A stretch of DNA of 45,124 bases from Verrucomicrobiota bacterium. Lineage in GTDB: Bacteria > Verrucomicrobiota > Verrucomicrobiia > Limisphaerales > UBA11358. Of this stretch, positions 16,575-24,682 are shown in pieces. Each line of letters opens with the position of its first letter. Position 1 is the stretch's first letter. The notes beneath the pieces are model-generated. The model was not told the DNA's origin, did no database searches, and saw nothing but the letters and a program-made list of their open reading frames with translations. Location of the stretch: the NCBI GenBank assembly GCA_028873125.1, contig JAGWMQ010000014.1:1-45124 (forward strand), read 5' to 3'. The position numbers were made by a program, and so were the translations under genes.

Positions 16575-17660
16575 ATGAACTTGAAGCACGATCTCCGCGC
16601 CGTTGCCCGGCTCTTCCAGATTTACGGCGACTTTTGGGGCGCCGAACCCTACGGCAGCGGACACATCAATGACACCTACCGCGTCGCATTCAATCAAGGC
16701 GGCAGCCGCGTCCGCTACATTTTCCAGCGCATCAACGCCGGCGTCTTTAAGACCCCCGCGGCGCTCATGGAAAACGTCCGGCGCGTCACCGCCCACCTCG
16801 GCGAAAAGTCGGCCGGGCAGCCCGATCGGAGCCGGCGCGCGCTGACGTTGATTCCCACCCGCGACCACCAGCCGTTTGCCCTCGACGAACGGCGCAATTA
16901 CTGGCGCGCCTACGTCTTCATCGAGGAGGCGCGCACTTATGACGCGGTGGAATCGCCGGGCCAGGCGTTCGAGGCGGCAAAGGCGTTTGGCCGGTTTCAA
17001 AAACTCCTGACGGATCTGCCCGGGCCGCGGCTGCACGACACCATTCCCGATTTCCACCACACGCCGCGGCGGTTCGCCGCGTTGGAAAAGGCGGTTCAGG
17101 CCGACGCGGTGAACCGGGCCAGGCTCGCGGCAGCGGAGATTGAATTTGCCCTGGGCCGCCGCTCCCTGTGCGGCGTGCTGCTGGACGCCCGGTTGCCCGA
17201 GCGGGTGACGCACAACGACACCAAGTTCAACAACGTCATGCTCGACGACGCCACCGGCGAGGGGATTTGCGTCATTGACCTGGACACGGTGATGCCGGGG
17301 TTGGCGCTGTATGATTTCGGCGACATGGTGCGCACCGCCACCAGCCCGGCCAGGGAGGACGAACGCGACCTGTCCAAGGTCGCCCTGCAATTCCCCATGT
17401 TCGAGGCGCTGGCGCGCGGTTATCTCGAGTCGGCCGCCGATTTTCTGTCCCCGGCGGAGAAACGCTGGCTGGCGTTTTCAGGCAAGCTCATCACCTTCGA
17501 GATCGGCCTGCGCTTTCTCACTGATTTCCTCACCGGCGACGCGTATTTCAAGGTGCGCCGGGAGAATCACAACCTTGACCGCTGCCGCACCCAGTTCAGA
17601 CTGGTCGAGTCCATCGAGCGGCAGGAAGAGCGGATGCAACAACTGGTGGAGTCCATTTGA
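16575..17660 (+). CDS. nahK: N-acetylhexosamine 1-kinase-like phosphotransferase
   Basis: A cytosolic kinase of 361 residues in the aminoglycoside-phosphotransferase superfamily. The NahK-type nucleotide/substrate loop YGSGHINDTY is at about 22-31. The catalytic loop HNDTKFNN starts at H213 and the metal-binding DLDTVMPG at about D235. NahK phosphorylates the anomeric carbon of GlcNAc or GalNAc with ATP, as in the bifidobacterial lacto-N-biose pathway. The gene lies 11 bases after the ROK-like kinase and directly before a UDP-sugar 4-epimerase, which matches the NahK-GalE pairing of that pathway. The partner phosphorylase (GH112) and an uridylyltransferase are not in the window. Substrate is inferred. 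Confidence 0.8.
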   Translation: MNLKHDLRAVARLFQIYGDFWGAEPYGSGHINDTYRVAFNQGGSRVRYIFQRINAGVFKTPAALMENVRRVTAHLGEKSAGQPDRSRRALTLIPTRDHQPFALDERRNYWRAYVFIEEARTYDAVESPGQAFEAAKAFGRFQKLLTDLPGPRLHDTIPDFHHTPRRFAALEKAVQADAVNRARLAAAEIEFALGRRSLCGVLLDARLPERVTHNDTKFNNVMLDDATGEGICVIDLDTVMPGLALYDFGDMVRTATSPAREDERDLSKVALQFPMFEALARGYLESAADFLSPAEKRWLAFSGKLITFEIGLRFLTDFLTGDAYFKVRRENHNLDRCRTQFRLVESIERQEERMQQLVESI

Positions 17661-18575
17661 ATGAACATTCTGGTCACCGGCGGCGCGGGATTCATCGGCA
17701 GCCACATCGTCGGGCATTTTCAAGGCCGGGCCGGCGTGCGCGTGCTGGATAATTTGCGTTCCGGTTTCAAAAAAAATCTCGCGGGCTTTCAATGCGAGTT
17801 CGTGGAGGCTTCCGTTCTTGATCGCGAGGCCGTTCGCCGCGCGCTGCAGGACGTGGATTTTGTTTTCCATCTGGCGGCGATGATCAGCGTGCCGGAGACG
17901 ATGCAAAAACCGGTTGAATGCAATGAAATCAACGCCGCCGGCGCCTTGATCGTGCTCGAAGAAGCCGCGCGGGCGAAAGTGAAAAAACTGATTTTCAGCA
18001 GTTCCGCCGCCATTTACGGCGACAATCCGGTCGTGCCGAAAATCGAGACGATGCCGCCCGAACCGAAAAGTCCCTACGCCGTCACCAAGCTCGACGGCGA
18101 ATTTTACTGCAAGCTGTTTGCGGACGAAGGGCGCGTGCCGACCGCGTGCCTGCGCTATTTCAACGTGTTCGGGCCGCGCCAGGACCCGCACAGCCAATAC
18201 GCCGCCGCCGTTCCCATTTTCATTGATCGCGCGTTGCAGCAGGAGCCGATCACGATTTTTGGCGACGGCGAACAAACGCGCGATTTCATTTTCGTGAGCG
18301 ACGTGGCGGCCGCGAACGTTTTTTTTGCGACGCAGTCAACTGCGACCGGCGTTTTCAACGTGGCCTGCGGCCAGCGCATCACGATCAACAGTCTGGCCCG
18401 GACGATTTGCCGACTGACCGGCTCGCGCTCCGAAATCCGGCACGCGCCCGAACGGCCCGGCGACGTGAAACATTCGCTGGCGTCCATTGACAAGCTGCGC
18501 GCCGCCGGCTTCGAACCGGTCGGGAAATTCAGCGAAGGGCTTCAAGCGGCCATCGAGTTTTTCAAGGCGGAATGA
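17661..18575 (+). CDS. NAD-dependent UDP-sugar 4-epimerase (GalE/WbpP-like)
   Basis: An extended short-chain dehydrogenase of 304 residues. The Rossmann motif GGAGFIG is at 7-13, the catalytic Ser cluster at SSSAAIYG and the YAVTK motif at about 138-142. RYFNVFGPRQDP and FGDGEQTRDFIFVSDVA are typical of UDP-Glc/UDP-GlcNAc 4-epimerases. The ATG starts right after the NahK-like stop with no gap, so the two are surely co-translated. It would interconvert UDP-gluco and UDP-galacto sugars so that GalNAc or galactose from glycan breakdown can enter the GlcNAc or glucose pools. Whether it acts on acetylated sugars cannot be told. It closes the glycan locus. Confidence 0.88.
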   Translation: MNILVTGGAGFIGSHIVGHFQGRAGVRVLDNLRSGFKKNLAGFQCEFVEASVLDREAVRRALQDVDFVFHLAAMISVPETMQKPVECNEINAAGALIVLEEAARAKVKKLIFSSSAAIYGDNPVVPKIETMPPEPKSPYAVTKLDGEFYCKLFADEGRVPTACLRYFNVFGPRQDPHSQYAAAVPIFIDRALQQEPITIFGDGEQTRDFIFVSDVAAANVFFATQSTATGVFNVACGQRITINSLARTICRLTGSRSEIRHAPERPGDVKHSLASIDKLRAAGFEPVGKFSEGLQAAIEFFKAE

Positions 18576-18661
18576 AGCGGGCAGGGGATGGAGATTGGCT
18601 TATCGGCAAAAACTCGGGCGGGTCGTGACGAATTTCGCCAGCATCTCTCGAACAAATGACA

Positions 18662-18700
18662 TGCGTGAAATTTTCACGCAAAGCGCGTGATTTTCACGCA
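18662..18700. promoter_or_regulatory. Two adjacent operator-like palindromes
   Basis: TGCGTGAAATTTTCACGCA (18662-18680) and GCGTGATTTTCACGC (18685-18699) share the arms GCGTGA and TCACGC with spacers of five and three bases. TTGACG follows at 18710-18715. The arrangement suggests a dimeric regulator binding upstream of the pseudopilin gene. No regulator can be assigned. Confidence 0.45.
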
Positions 18701-18799
18701 TATTTGTCTTGACGTAAAAATGGTTTTGTCGTTTTTCAAGGGTTTTTCGCCGGAAGCGCCGGTGGCATTAAAACTGCTAACTTGTCAGTACGTGTAAAA

Positions 18800-18827
18800 A
18801 TGCTTATGCGATAATGCTTATGCGATT
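18800..18827 (+). repeat. 14-base tandem duplication at the pseudopilin start
   Basis: ATGCTTATGCGATA (18800-18813) is repeated as ATGCTTATGCGATT (18814-18827). The first copy gives a four-codon frame ending in TAA (ATG CTT ATG CGA TAA) that overlaps the start of the real gene. It could act as a tiny upstream frame or be a recent slippage event. Confidence 0.6.
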
Positions 18828-19722
18828 CAAGCGCGCCATTCGATGGAAATCCGGTTTTACACTGATTGAATTGCTGGTGGTCATCGCGATTATCGCGATC
18901 CTGGCGGCGCTGCTGCTGCCGGCGTTGGTCCGGGCGAAGGCCCAAGCCCGGGAAATTGATTGCCTCAACAATATGCGGCAACTGGGCGTGGCGCTGATGC
19001 TTTATGCGGGCAACAACAATGATGTGATGCCGTGCGGTGCTGCATATCCTTGGCATAAAGAAGACTGGATTTACTGGCAGCCGGCGTGGCCACTTAGCGA
19101 TCAGCGCGGCTCTTTTTCCCAAGGACCGATAGCCATGCTGTTGGGTGAGAAGGACACGAACCGCGTTCGTTCAGTGTTTCGCTGTCCGGCGGATATTAGC
19201 GACTCGGGGCGAATGAAGGCGCAGACCCAGTTGGCGCCGACCCCGTTCACGTACAACTACAGCTATACCATCAATGGTCGCCTAATGACTGGAGGTCAAG
19301 TCCCGCCAACCGGGTTTGGCGTGGCTTCGTCCTGGGGGATGGCGGAGGTGCATGGAACCGGGCCGTTCGTCTTTATAGCCCGCAAATTGGCGTGGGTACG
19401 TCATCCTTCGGATGTCATCATGCTGGCCGAACCACCCACTGACGTGACGCCGAATGAAATGCCGCCATTGGCATCATGGTTGCTCAGCGCCCACCAATAT
19501 TGGCCCAACCCTTACTATTGGGTTGTTGGAGACGGCATGTGGGATCCAATTGTTCTTACTTCACCAATGTATAATGTGAATTGGGCTGTGGATACGGCTT
19601 GGCCGAGCACAATCACCGTGCGTCATGATGGAGGAGGCAACGCGGTTTTTGCCGACGGTCACGCGGAACGTGTGGATTACAAATTCGCCTCGGAACGGCG
19701 TCATGCCGACGCGAGCTATTGA
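18814..19722 (+). CDS. Type II secretion-like pseudopilin, H-X9-DG tail
   Basis: A 302-residue type IV pilin-like protein. A short basic leader ([14 protein letters not shown]) precedes the prepilin peptidase motif [19 protein letters not shown] and the N-terminal helix; cleavage is expected after the Gly. The body has [19 protein letters not shown], common in planctomycete and verrucomicrobial pseudopilins. The tail has H-X9-DG ([16 protein letters not shown]). Dozens of such paralogues occur in these genomes and their individual roles are mostly unknown; secretion or surface display is plausible. Starts at 18814 or 18820 are possible because of the 14-base duplication. The gene stands alone, after operator-like palindromes. 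Confidence 0.9.
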   Translation: MLMRFKRAIRWKSGFTLIELLVVIAIIAILAALLLPALVRAKAQAREIDCLNNMRQLGVALMLYAGNNNDVMPCGAAYPWHKEDWIYWQPAWPLSDQRGSFSQGPIAMLLGEKDTNRVRSVFRCPADISDSGRMKAQTQLAPTPFTYNYSYTINGRLMTGGQVPPTGFGVASSWGMAEVHGTGPFVFIARKLAWVRHPSDVIMLAEPPTDVTPNEMPPLASWLLSAHQYWPNPYYWVVGDGMWDPIVLTSPMYNVNWAVDTAWPSTITVRHDGGGNAVFADGHAERVDYKFASERRHADASY

Positions 19723-20002
19723 GAGGAAAGGGGAGGCGAAGCAGAGCGGGAGCAGAGGCGGCAGTTAGTCGGGAACGCTGGAGCAACGAAGTTGTTTTCA
19801 AGACGAAGCGTTTTTCAGAAGCGTGTATCACGCCATAATGGGCGGCCGATTAGGTGACTTTGGCTACCTGTCGTAAAATCCAAGAAAAACCCGTAAATAG
19901 GGCAGTCGCGACCGGGGTGTAAAACGAAAGTTAGCGCGTAAGCAGATAACATACCCCAAATGACCGCTGAAAGGGTATCTTTCGTTACCATGGGTGGGAA
20001 TT
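19723..20002. other. Gap with nested inverted repeats
   Basis: No gene is visible between the convergent pseudopilin and deacetylase genes. AACGAAAG (19923-19930) pairs with CTTTCGTT (19979-19986), and ATACCC (19951-19956) pairs with GGGTAT (19973-19978), so a nested stem-loop can form. No T-run follows, so a terminator is not clear. Confidence 0.4.
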
Positions 20003-20869
20003 CTAACGCGACCAGTCCAGCGCGCTTCCTGGAAAATCCCTCACGCCGATTTGTTTTCCGCCGGAGAAAAGTTCCGTCACGCGCCCGTTTTCCCGCGTTC
20101 GGACGCGATAGAGCGTTGCGAACGTGAAATCCGGCGCCGCGCCGCCCTGGCCGCCCACCAGTTCCGCGCCGCGGCGCACGTTGTCCTGCATCCACGCGGG
20201 CAGTCGCAAATGATACGGATTGCGCCGCACCTCGCCGACGTGAAAAGACAGCGCGGCCAGCAAATCCGCAAGGTCTTCCCCGCTGGATTCCACCATTAAA
20301 TTCGGCGATGGCATCTGGCCCCAAAATTCCGTTTCGACGAGCGCGGTTTGAAAATCCGGCGGCAGGCTTTTCAGCGCGTCCATGACTAGAAAATGCGTGC
20401 CGATGTGGGTGCTGTTCCAGTCGGCTTCATGCGGAAAGAAAATCGCCCGCGGCTGATGTTTCGTCAGCGAGCCGGCGATCGCCTTCACCGCGCCGCTCCA
20501 GTGCGCCGGATCGCCGGCGCGCGTCTTGGGGTTGATTCTTTCCAAACCGTTGGGCGCGGCGCCTTCCAGGTCAAAGCCCAGCCAGCCGCAGGCGTTTTGC
20601 AGTTCCCGCCAGCGGGGCTGCTGCCGTTCCTTGTTGCTGCCCAGGGTGACGGCCACATTGACGACGCGCCATCCTGCTTCGCGCCCCAGGCGCAACGCCA
20701 GCCCGCCGATGATGCACTCGTCGTCCGGATGCGGCGAAAAGATGAGCGCCACCGGAGCGTCGGGGGCGGACCGGGGCCGGGAGAGCGGGGGAATGCCGCC
20801 CAAGGGCAGGGTTCGGCCTTCGGTCACCAGGCGGGCAAACTGTGAAACGAATGGAGAATATGGGTTCAT
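20003..20869 (-). CDS. PIG-L family deacetylase
   Basis: A zinc-dependent N-deacetylase-like protein of 288 residues (LmbE/PIG-L fold). The metal and catalytic motif is FSPHPDDECIIGG near residues 45-57, and the third ligand region is FFPHEADWNSTHIGTH. The family removes acetyl groups from GlcNAc-type substrates in several pathways (mycothiol, bacillithiol, antibiotic sugars); which applies here is unknown. The start at 20869 (MNPYSPFVSQF) is preferred; an in-frame ATG at 20908 would add 13 residues. No signal peptide is seen. It is divergent from the regulator gene downstream of it on the map, so the intervening promoter region (20870-20986) may serve both. Confidence 0.88.
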   Translation of the reverse strand: MNPYSPFVSQFARLVTEGRTLPLGGIPPLSRPRSAPDAPVALIFSPHPDDECIIGGLALRLGREAGWRVVNVAVTLGSNKERQQPRWRELQNACGWLGFDLEGAAPNGLERINPKTRAGDPAHWSGAVKAIAGSLTKHQPRAIFFPHEADWNSTHIGTHFLVMDALKSLPPDFQTALVETEFWGQMPSPNLMVESSGEDLADLLAALSFHVGEVRRNPYHLRLPAWMQDNVRRGAELVGGQGGAAPDFTFATLYRVRTRENGRVTELFSGGKQIGVRDFPGSALDWSR

Positions 20870-20986
20870 GGTTGTGCGCGATACGACTTTTATCACGTGC
20901 CAACTCATTTTTCATCACTGCGGGCCTGGACGCAATCCCCCAATTCAGGGGGCGCCGGCACAACCCTTGCCGCCGGTTGGGAACGA

Positions 20987-22081
20987 ATGGAATACAAACG
21001 GACCCGGATGGCGTGTCTGAAAGTTTTTTTGGATTCAGGGCGCTGTGAATTGGAATTGACTTTTAATTTCAAGTTGGGAGGTTGGCGCGCGGTGCAGCCA
21101 AAGTCCTCACCCAAAATGGGAGCGCGCCACTGGCGGGAACGACTGCTGCGGCGCGGCTACCCCTTTCCCGCCTCCGGCGCTGCGGATGACGAACTGGCGG
21201 CGCTGATTGGACACGCGGGGGTGGAGTATTATTTCCCCCTGGGCGCCTCGGACCCGGAGGCCGCCGCGCGGAAGGCGCAGACCATTCACAGGATGGCCGT
21301 GAAGGAGGGATGGCAGGCGGTTTGCCGGCAATTCTCGCGCGAACTCATGCTGGGCTTCGAATGGTGCGCCAACCCCCTCCTTTGGACTTATACGACCATC
21401 CACACCTTGGTGAGGCTGCAGACCGAAACGAAGCCCGACCCAGGGAACGCGCGGGTGCTGGTCGTCGAATCCGACGCGGGAATCCGTCGGGCCTTGGTTT
21501 GGTGTCTCAACCATCAACCGGGGTTTTCCGGCGTTTCCGGCGATTCCGGGAAGGCCTTTGCGGCGGCCGTTGCAAAGCACCAACCTCGACTGGTGTTGCT
21601 CAATCGCAGCCTGGCCGGACAGGTCGGGTTTGAAGTCCCCGGTCAATTGGCGCCGCTGGGCCAGGACATGTTTGGGCTGACCTATTCAGTCGCGGTGGAT
21701 GGCGACCGGCTGTTCGTTTCAACGCCGGGCGGCGCGGCCGGTTATCTGCTCAAGCGGGTGCGACCGGAGAAATTGCTGGAGCCGATTCTGGACGCGGCGG
21801 GACGCCTGGATTTTGCGGCCGGGGACCTGCCGGGACGGGTGAAGGCTTATTTCAAGGGATTGCTGCAACCGCGCCCGGATCCGGATGCCGCCGGTTCGGC
21901 GCGGCTGACCCCGCGGGAACACGAGGTGCTGGCGCTGCTGAGCAAAGGGCGCGTGGACAAGGAAATCGCCACGGCTTTGGGCATCAGCGTCTGGACCGTG
22001 CATGGCCACGTTAAAAAGATTTTCGAGCGGCTGCAGGTCCGCACCCGGACCGAGGCGGCGGTCCGGTATCTGGAAAAATAG
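20987..22081 (+). CDS. LuxR-type regulator with receiver-like domain
   Basis: A regulator of about 364 residues. The N-terminal ~150 residues (WRERLLRRGYPFP..., EYYFPLGASDPEAAARKAQTIHRM) are unfamiliar. The middle resembles a response-regulator receiver (RVLVVESDAGIRRALVWCL) but the usual acidic pocket is reduced to E-S-D, and the phosphoacceptor position reads RLVLLNRSLAG with no Asp, so it may not be phosphorylated. The C-terminus is a standard LuxR HTH (LTPREHEVLALLSKGRVDKEIATALGIS...). The start is uncertain: 20987, 21008 and 21116 are all in frame; 20987 is preceded by GGGA. Target genes are unknown. Confidence 0.75.
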   Translation: MEYKRTRMACLKVFLDSGRCELELTFNFKLGGWRAVQPKSSPKMGARHWRERLLRRGYPFPASGAADDELAALIGHAGVEYYFPLGASDPEAAARKAQTIHRMAVKEGWQAVCRQFSRELMLGFEWCANPLLWTYTTIHTLVRLQTETKPDPGNARVLVVESDAGIRRALVWCLNHQPGFSGVSGDSGKAFAAAVAKHQPRLVLLNRSLAGQVGFEVPGQLAPLGQDMFGLTYSVAVDGDRLFVSTPGGAAGYLLKRVRPEKLLEPILDAAGRLDFAAGDLPGRVKAYFKGLLQPRPDPDAAGSARLTPREHEVLALLSKGRVDKEIATALGISVWTVHGHVKKIFERLQVRTRTEAAVRYLEK

Positions 22082-22320
22082 TTGCGGCAATTTCAAGACG
22101 GCATACGCCGGCATCCAACGGCTGGAACACCAGACAGGCCGCAGTGCCCGCCGCTTCGAATTGCCTACGGCGGTTCGAGCTCGATCCCAAGGTTCTTTCG
22201 GACGGCCCATTGGTCTCCCTCGCAGAGCCGGAATGCCAAATGGTTTCGGCGGTCTTGATTGCCTGGGTCAAATCAGGCTTGCCAGCCCCCGGAATTAAAC
22301 TCATATTGCAAAAGAGATTT

Positions 22321-22554
22321 ATGGCAGACGTTGCAAACAAATATCCCGACAATGTCCCGGGCAGATACTACGTGGACAACCAATGCATTGACTGCGACCT
22401 GTGCCGAGAGACGGCGCCGGACAATTTCAAGCGCAACGACGACGGCGGCTTCTCCTTCGTTTATAAGCAGCCGGAGTCGCCGGAGGAGGAAGCCCGCTGC
22501 AAGGAGGCCAGGGAAGGCTGCCCCGTCGAGGCCATCGGCGACAACGGCGCGTAA
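22321..22554 (+). CDS. [4Fe-4S] ferredoxin
   Basis: A small 77-residue electron carrier. The cysteine motif CIDCDLC (C-x2-C-x2-C) near residue 23 is paired with CP in EGCPVEAIGD near the end, giving the four ligands for one cluster. The start ATG 22321 is preceded by AAGAGA. Between the two motifs it is acidic (PESPEEEARCKEAREG), as in many single-cluster ferredoxins. It stands alone, so the redox partner is unknown. Confidence 0.85.
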   Translation: MADVANKYPDNVPGRYYVDNQCIDCDLCRETAPDNFKRNDDGGFSFVYKQPESPEEEARCKEAREGCPVEAIGDNGA

Positions 22555-22640
22555 GCTGCCAGCGGCTGTCACGCCCGGCGCCGGTCTCATTTCCTTTTTT
22601 TTCCTTTTGACGCGTCACCCCACAGTCCAGACGTGTGGTC

Positions 22641-23564
22641 TCATTCCGCCCGCGGATGAAAGCGGCGGTGGATCTCGCGGAGCCGGTTTCCAGTGACGTG
22701 CGTGTAAATTTCCGTGGTGCCAATGCTCGCGTGGCCGAGCAGTTCCTGAATCACCCGCAAATCCGCGCCGTGCTCCAGCAGGTGTGTGGCAAAGCTGTGC
22801 CGCAGCATGTGCGGCGTGATGTTGCGCGTGAGGCCCGCGCGCCGGGCGCGGTTCTTGATCCGCAACCAAAGTGTCACGGACGCAAACGGGGTGCCGCGCC
22901 CGGTCAAAAAAACCGTTCCCGGCGACCGGGGTGTGACGAGCTTTGGCCGCGCCACATCGAGGTAACGCCGCAACGCGGCCACGGCCTTTTGGCCGACGGG
23001 CACGACGCGCTCCTTGTTGCCCTTGCCGACGACCGTGACGAATCCCGCTTCGAGGTGGAGCTGTTCGAGCCGCACGTTCTTCAGTTCGGACAGCCGCAAC
23101 CCGGAGGCGTAGGCGAGTTCCAACACCGCCTGGTCGCGCAGGCTTCCGGGCGTTTCGGGATTTTCCGGCGTGAGCAGTTTTTCAATCTCCGCCTGGGTCA
23201 GCGCCTTGGGCAGGCGCATCCAACGCCGCGGAAGGGACAGATTTTCAGCGACGTTGGCCGGGAGCAGCTTTTCGTCTTCGGCGAAGCGATAAAACGCCCG
23301 CAACGCGGCGATCTCCAGATAAACGCTTTCGCCGCTGAGGCGTCGGGGGGAGTTGTCCGGCTCGCCGGCCGGCGGCCGCTCGCGCTCCTGTTGCAGGAAG
23401 GCCATGAGGTCGTTCCACCGGACCTGGTTCCAGTCGGTGATTCCGTGAGCGCCGGCCCAGGCGGTGAATTTGCCCAGGAGCGCGGCATAGGTCTTCTGCG
23501 TGTGCTCCGACTGCCCGCGCTCGTGGCGCAGGTATTGCAGAAAATCTTCGACGAGGGCCTGCAT
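22641..23564 (-). CDS. xerD: Xer-type tyrosine recombinase
   Basis: A 307-residue recombinase of the length and layout of XerC/XerD, which resolve chromosome dimers at dif during division. The N-terminal SAM-like domain starts LVEDFLQYLRHERGQSEHT. The catalytic residues are in YASGLRLSELKNV (Arg), KGNKERVVPV (Lys), HMLRHSFATHLLEHG (His, Arg), LLGHASIGTTEIYTHV (His and the Tyr nucleophile). The start at 23564 (MQALVEDF) is preferred over 23588. A second, unrelated tyrosine recombinase in this window (5778-7256) has an extra domain and sits at a tRNA, whereas this one lacks mobile context, which supports a housekeeping role. XerC versus XerD is not decided by sequence alone. Confidence 0.9.
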   Translation of the reverse strand: MQALVEDFLQYLRHERGQSEHTQKTYAALLGKFTAWAGAHGITDWNQVRWNDLMAFLQQERERPPAGEPDNSPRRLSGESVYLEIAALRAFYRFAEDEKLLPANVAENLSLPRRWMRLPKALTQAEIEKLLTPENPETPGSLRDQAVLELAYASGLRLSELKNVRLEQLHLEAGFVTVVGKGNKERVVPVGQKAVAALRRYLDVARPKLVTPRSPGTVFLTGRGTPFASVTLWLRIKNRARRAGLTRNITPHMLRHSFATHLLEHGADLRVIQELLGHASIGTTEIYTHVTGNRLREIHRRFHPRAE

Positions 23565-23735
23565 GGCTCGGAACCCGATCGCCGGCATCCTAATCGGCCT
23601 GATGCAGTCGGCGAAGGAAAATTGACAGCGGGGGTGTAACCTTTCCCGGCCCGGCGCGTCTGTCCCGGTATGACGCCGCTTGATGTAAACGCGGCAACGA
23701 ACAAAAAAAACAGATAATCAACAATCGAAGGGTTT

Positions 23736-24146
23736 ATGAAAGCAACCAAGAAATTAGGGATCATCCTGTTGACGGTGGGCGGCTTGCTGGTGCCGGGCGC
23801 GGTTCTTCACGCCCAGGATTCCACCAACGCCGCGGCCGTCGCGCACCCGGCGCGGGGCGGTCGGGACCGCCTGGCGCAGGCGCTGAATCTGACCGACGAG
23901 CAGAAGCCGAAAGTTCAGGCCGCGTTCAAAGACATGCGCCAGCAGATGCGGGACCTGCGACAGAACACCGACCTTTCGCGCAAGGAACGGATGGCGAAGG
24001 CGAAGACCCTCCGCGAGAACCTGGACGCGAAATTAAAGGACATCCTCACGCCCGAGCAGTTCCAAAAATGGCAGGACATGCGGTCCAAGATGCGTCACCG
24101 TCGCAACGGGGCCGCCCATACCCCGACAACGCCGCCGCAGAACTGA
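23736..24146 (+). CDS. Secreted Spy/CpxP-like small protein
   Basis: A periplasmic helical protein of 136 residues. The signal peptide is MKATKKLGIILLTVGGLLVPGAVLHAQ. The mature part is charged and helical with two LTxxQ-like motifs (LNLTDEQKPKVQAAF and ILTPEQFQKWQDMRSKM), the hallmark of Spy/CpxP-type proteins. It probably binds unfolded proteins or metal-stress signals, but the family is broad. It is followed by a good intrinsic terminator (24171-24196), so it is a single-gene unit. Confidence 0.8.
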   Translation: MKATKKLGIILLTVGGLLVPGAVLHAQDSTNAAAVAHPARGGRDRLAQALNLTDEQKPKVQAAFKDMRQQMRDLRQNTDLSRKERMAKAKTLRENLDAKLKDILTPEQFQKWQDMRSKMRHRRNGAAHTPTTPPQN

Positions 24147-24170
24147 CCGCGGCAGAACGTTCCGAAAGGT

Positions 24171-24196
24171 AAGGCGGCGCCCGCCTTCCCTTTTTT
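24171..24196 (+). terminator. Intrinsic terminator after the Spy-like gene
   Basis: AAGGCGG (24171-24177) and CCGCCTT (24181-24187) form a seven-base stem with a CGC loop. Three C bases and then TTTTTT (24191-24196) follow. It ends the Spy-like transcript just before the convergent acpS. Confidence 0.8.
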
Positions 24197-24202
24197 GTCT
24201 GT

Positions 24203-24583
24203 TTATCTCCCGGCCAGAAGCGCCGTTGCCGCCGCGTAATTTTGGGTGTGGCTCAGGCTGACGAGCAACTGTTCCGCGCCGCGCGACGCGAACAGGGTTT
24301 GTCCCTTGCCGTGCAGAATGACAAACGGCTCGCCGGATTTCCGGCGCGCAATTTCCATGTCCCGCCAGCCCAGCGCAGCGCCGATGCCCGTGCCAAAGGC
24401 CTTTGAGATCGCCTCCTTGGCGGCGAACCGCGCCGCCAGAAAAGGCGCGGGGCTTTTGTGCGACAGGCAGTAGGCGATTTCGTCCGGCAGCAAAATCCGG
24501 TTCACGAACCGTTCGCCGAATTTCTCAAACGACGCGGCGATGCGCCCGACCTCGATGATGTCAATGCCCACGCCCAGAATCAT
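24203..24583 (-). CDS. acpS: Holo-[acyl-carrier-protein] synthase
   Basis: A 126-residue phosphopantetheinyl transferase that moves 4'-phosphopantetheine from CoA to acyl carrier protein. The metal-binding GVGIDIIEVGRI is at residues 4-15 and the second ligand motif RFAAKEAISKAFGTG near 60. SLSHTQNYAAATALL closes the fold. The length fits AcpS. The start at 24583 (MILGVGID) is preferred over an in-frame ATG at 24619. It lies 99 bases downstream of pdxJ on the same strand, an arrangement seen in many bacteria. Confidence 0.95.
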   Translation of the reverse strand: MILGVGIDIIEVGRIAASFEKFGERFVNRILLPDEIAYCLSHKSPAPFLAARFAAKEAISKAFGTGIGAALGWRDMEIARRKSGEPFVILHGKGQTLFASRGAEQLLVSLSHTQNYAAATALLAGR

Positions 24584-24682
24584 CGCGATGACGATTGACG
24601 ATTTGCGGGAGGCGCGCAAGGAAACTTGGAATCGCCGCGAACCGCCGCGGCAAAATCCTCACGCGAACGGATGAAGGCGGGT

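Noticed and set aside
22570-22612. Possible terminator after the ferredoxin (CCGGCGCCGG then T-rich)
   Set aside because: The palindrome has no loop and the T-rich run starts several bases later with interruptions.
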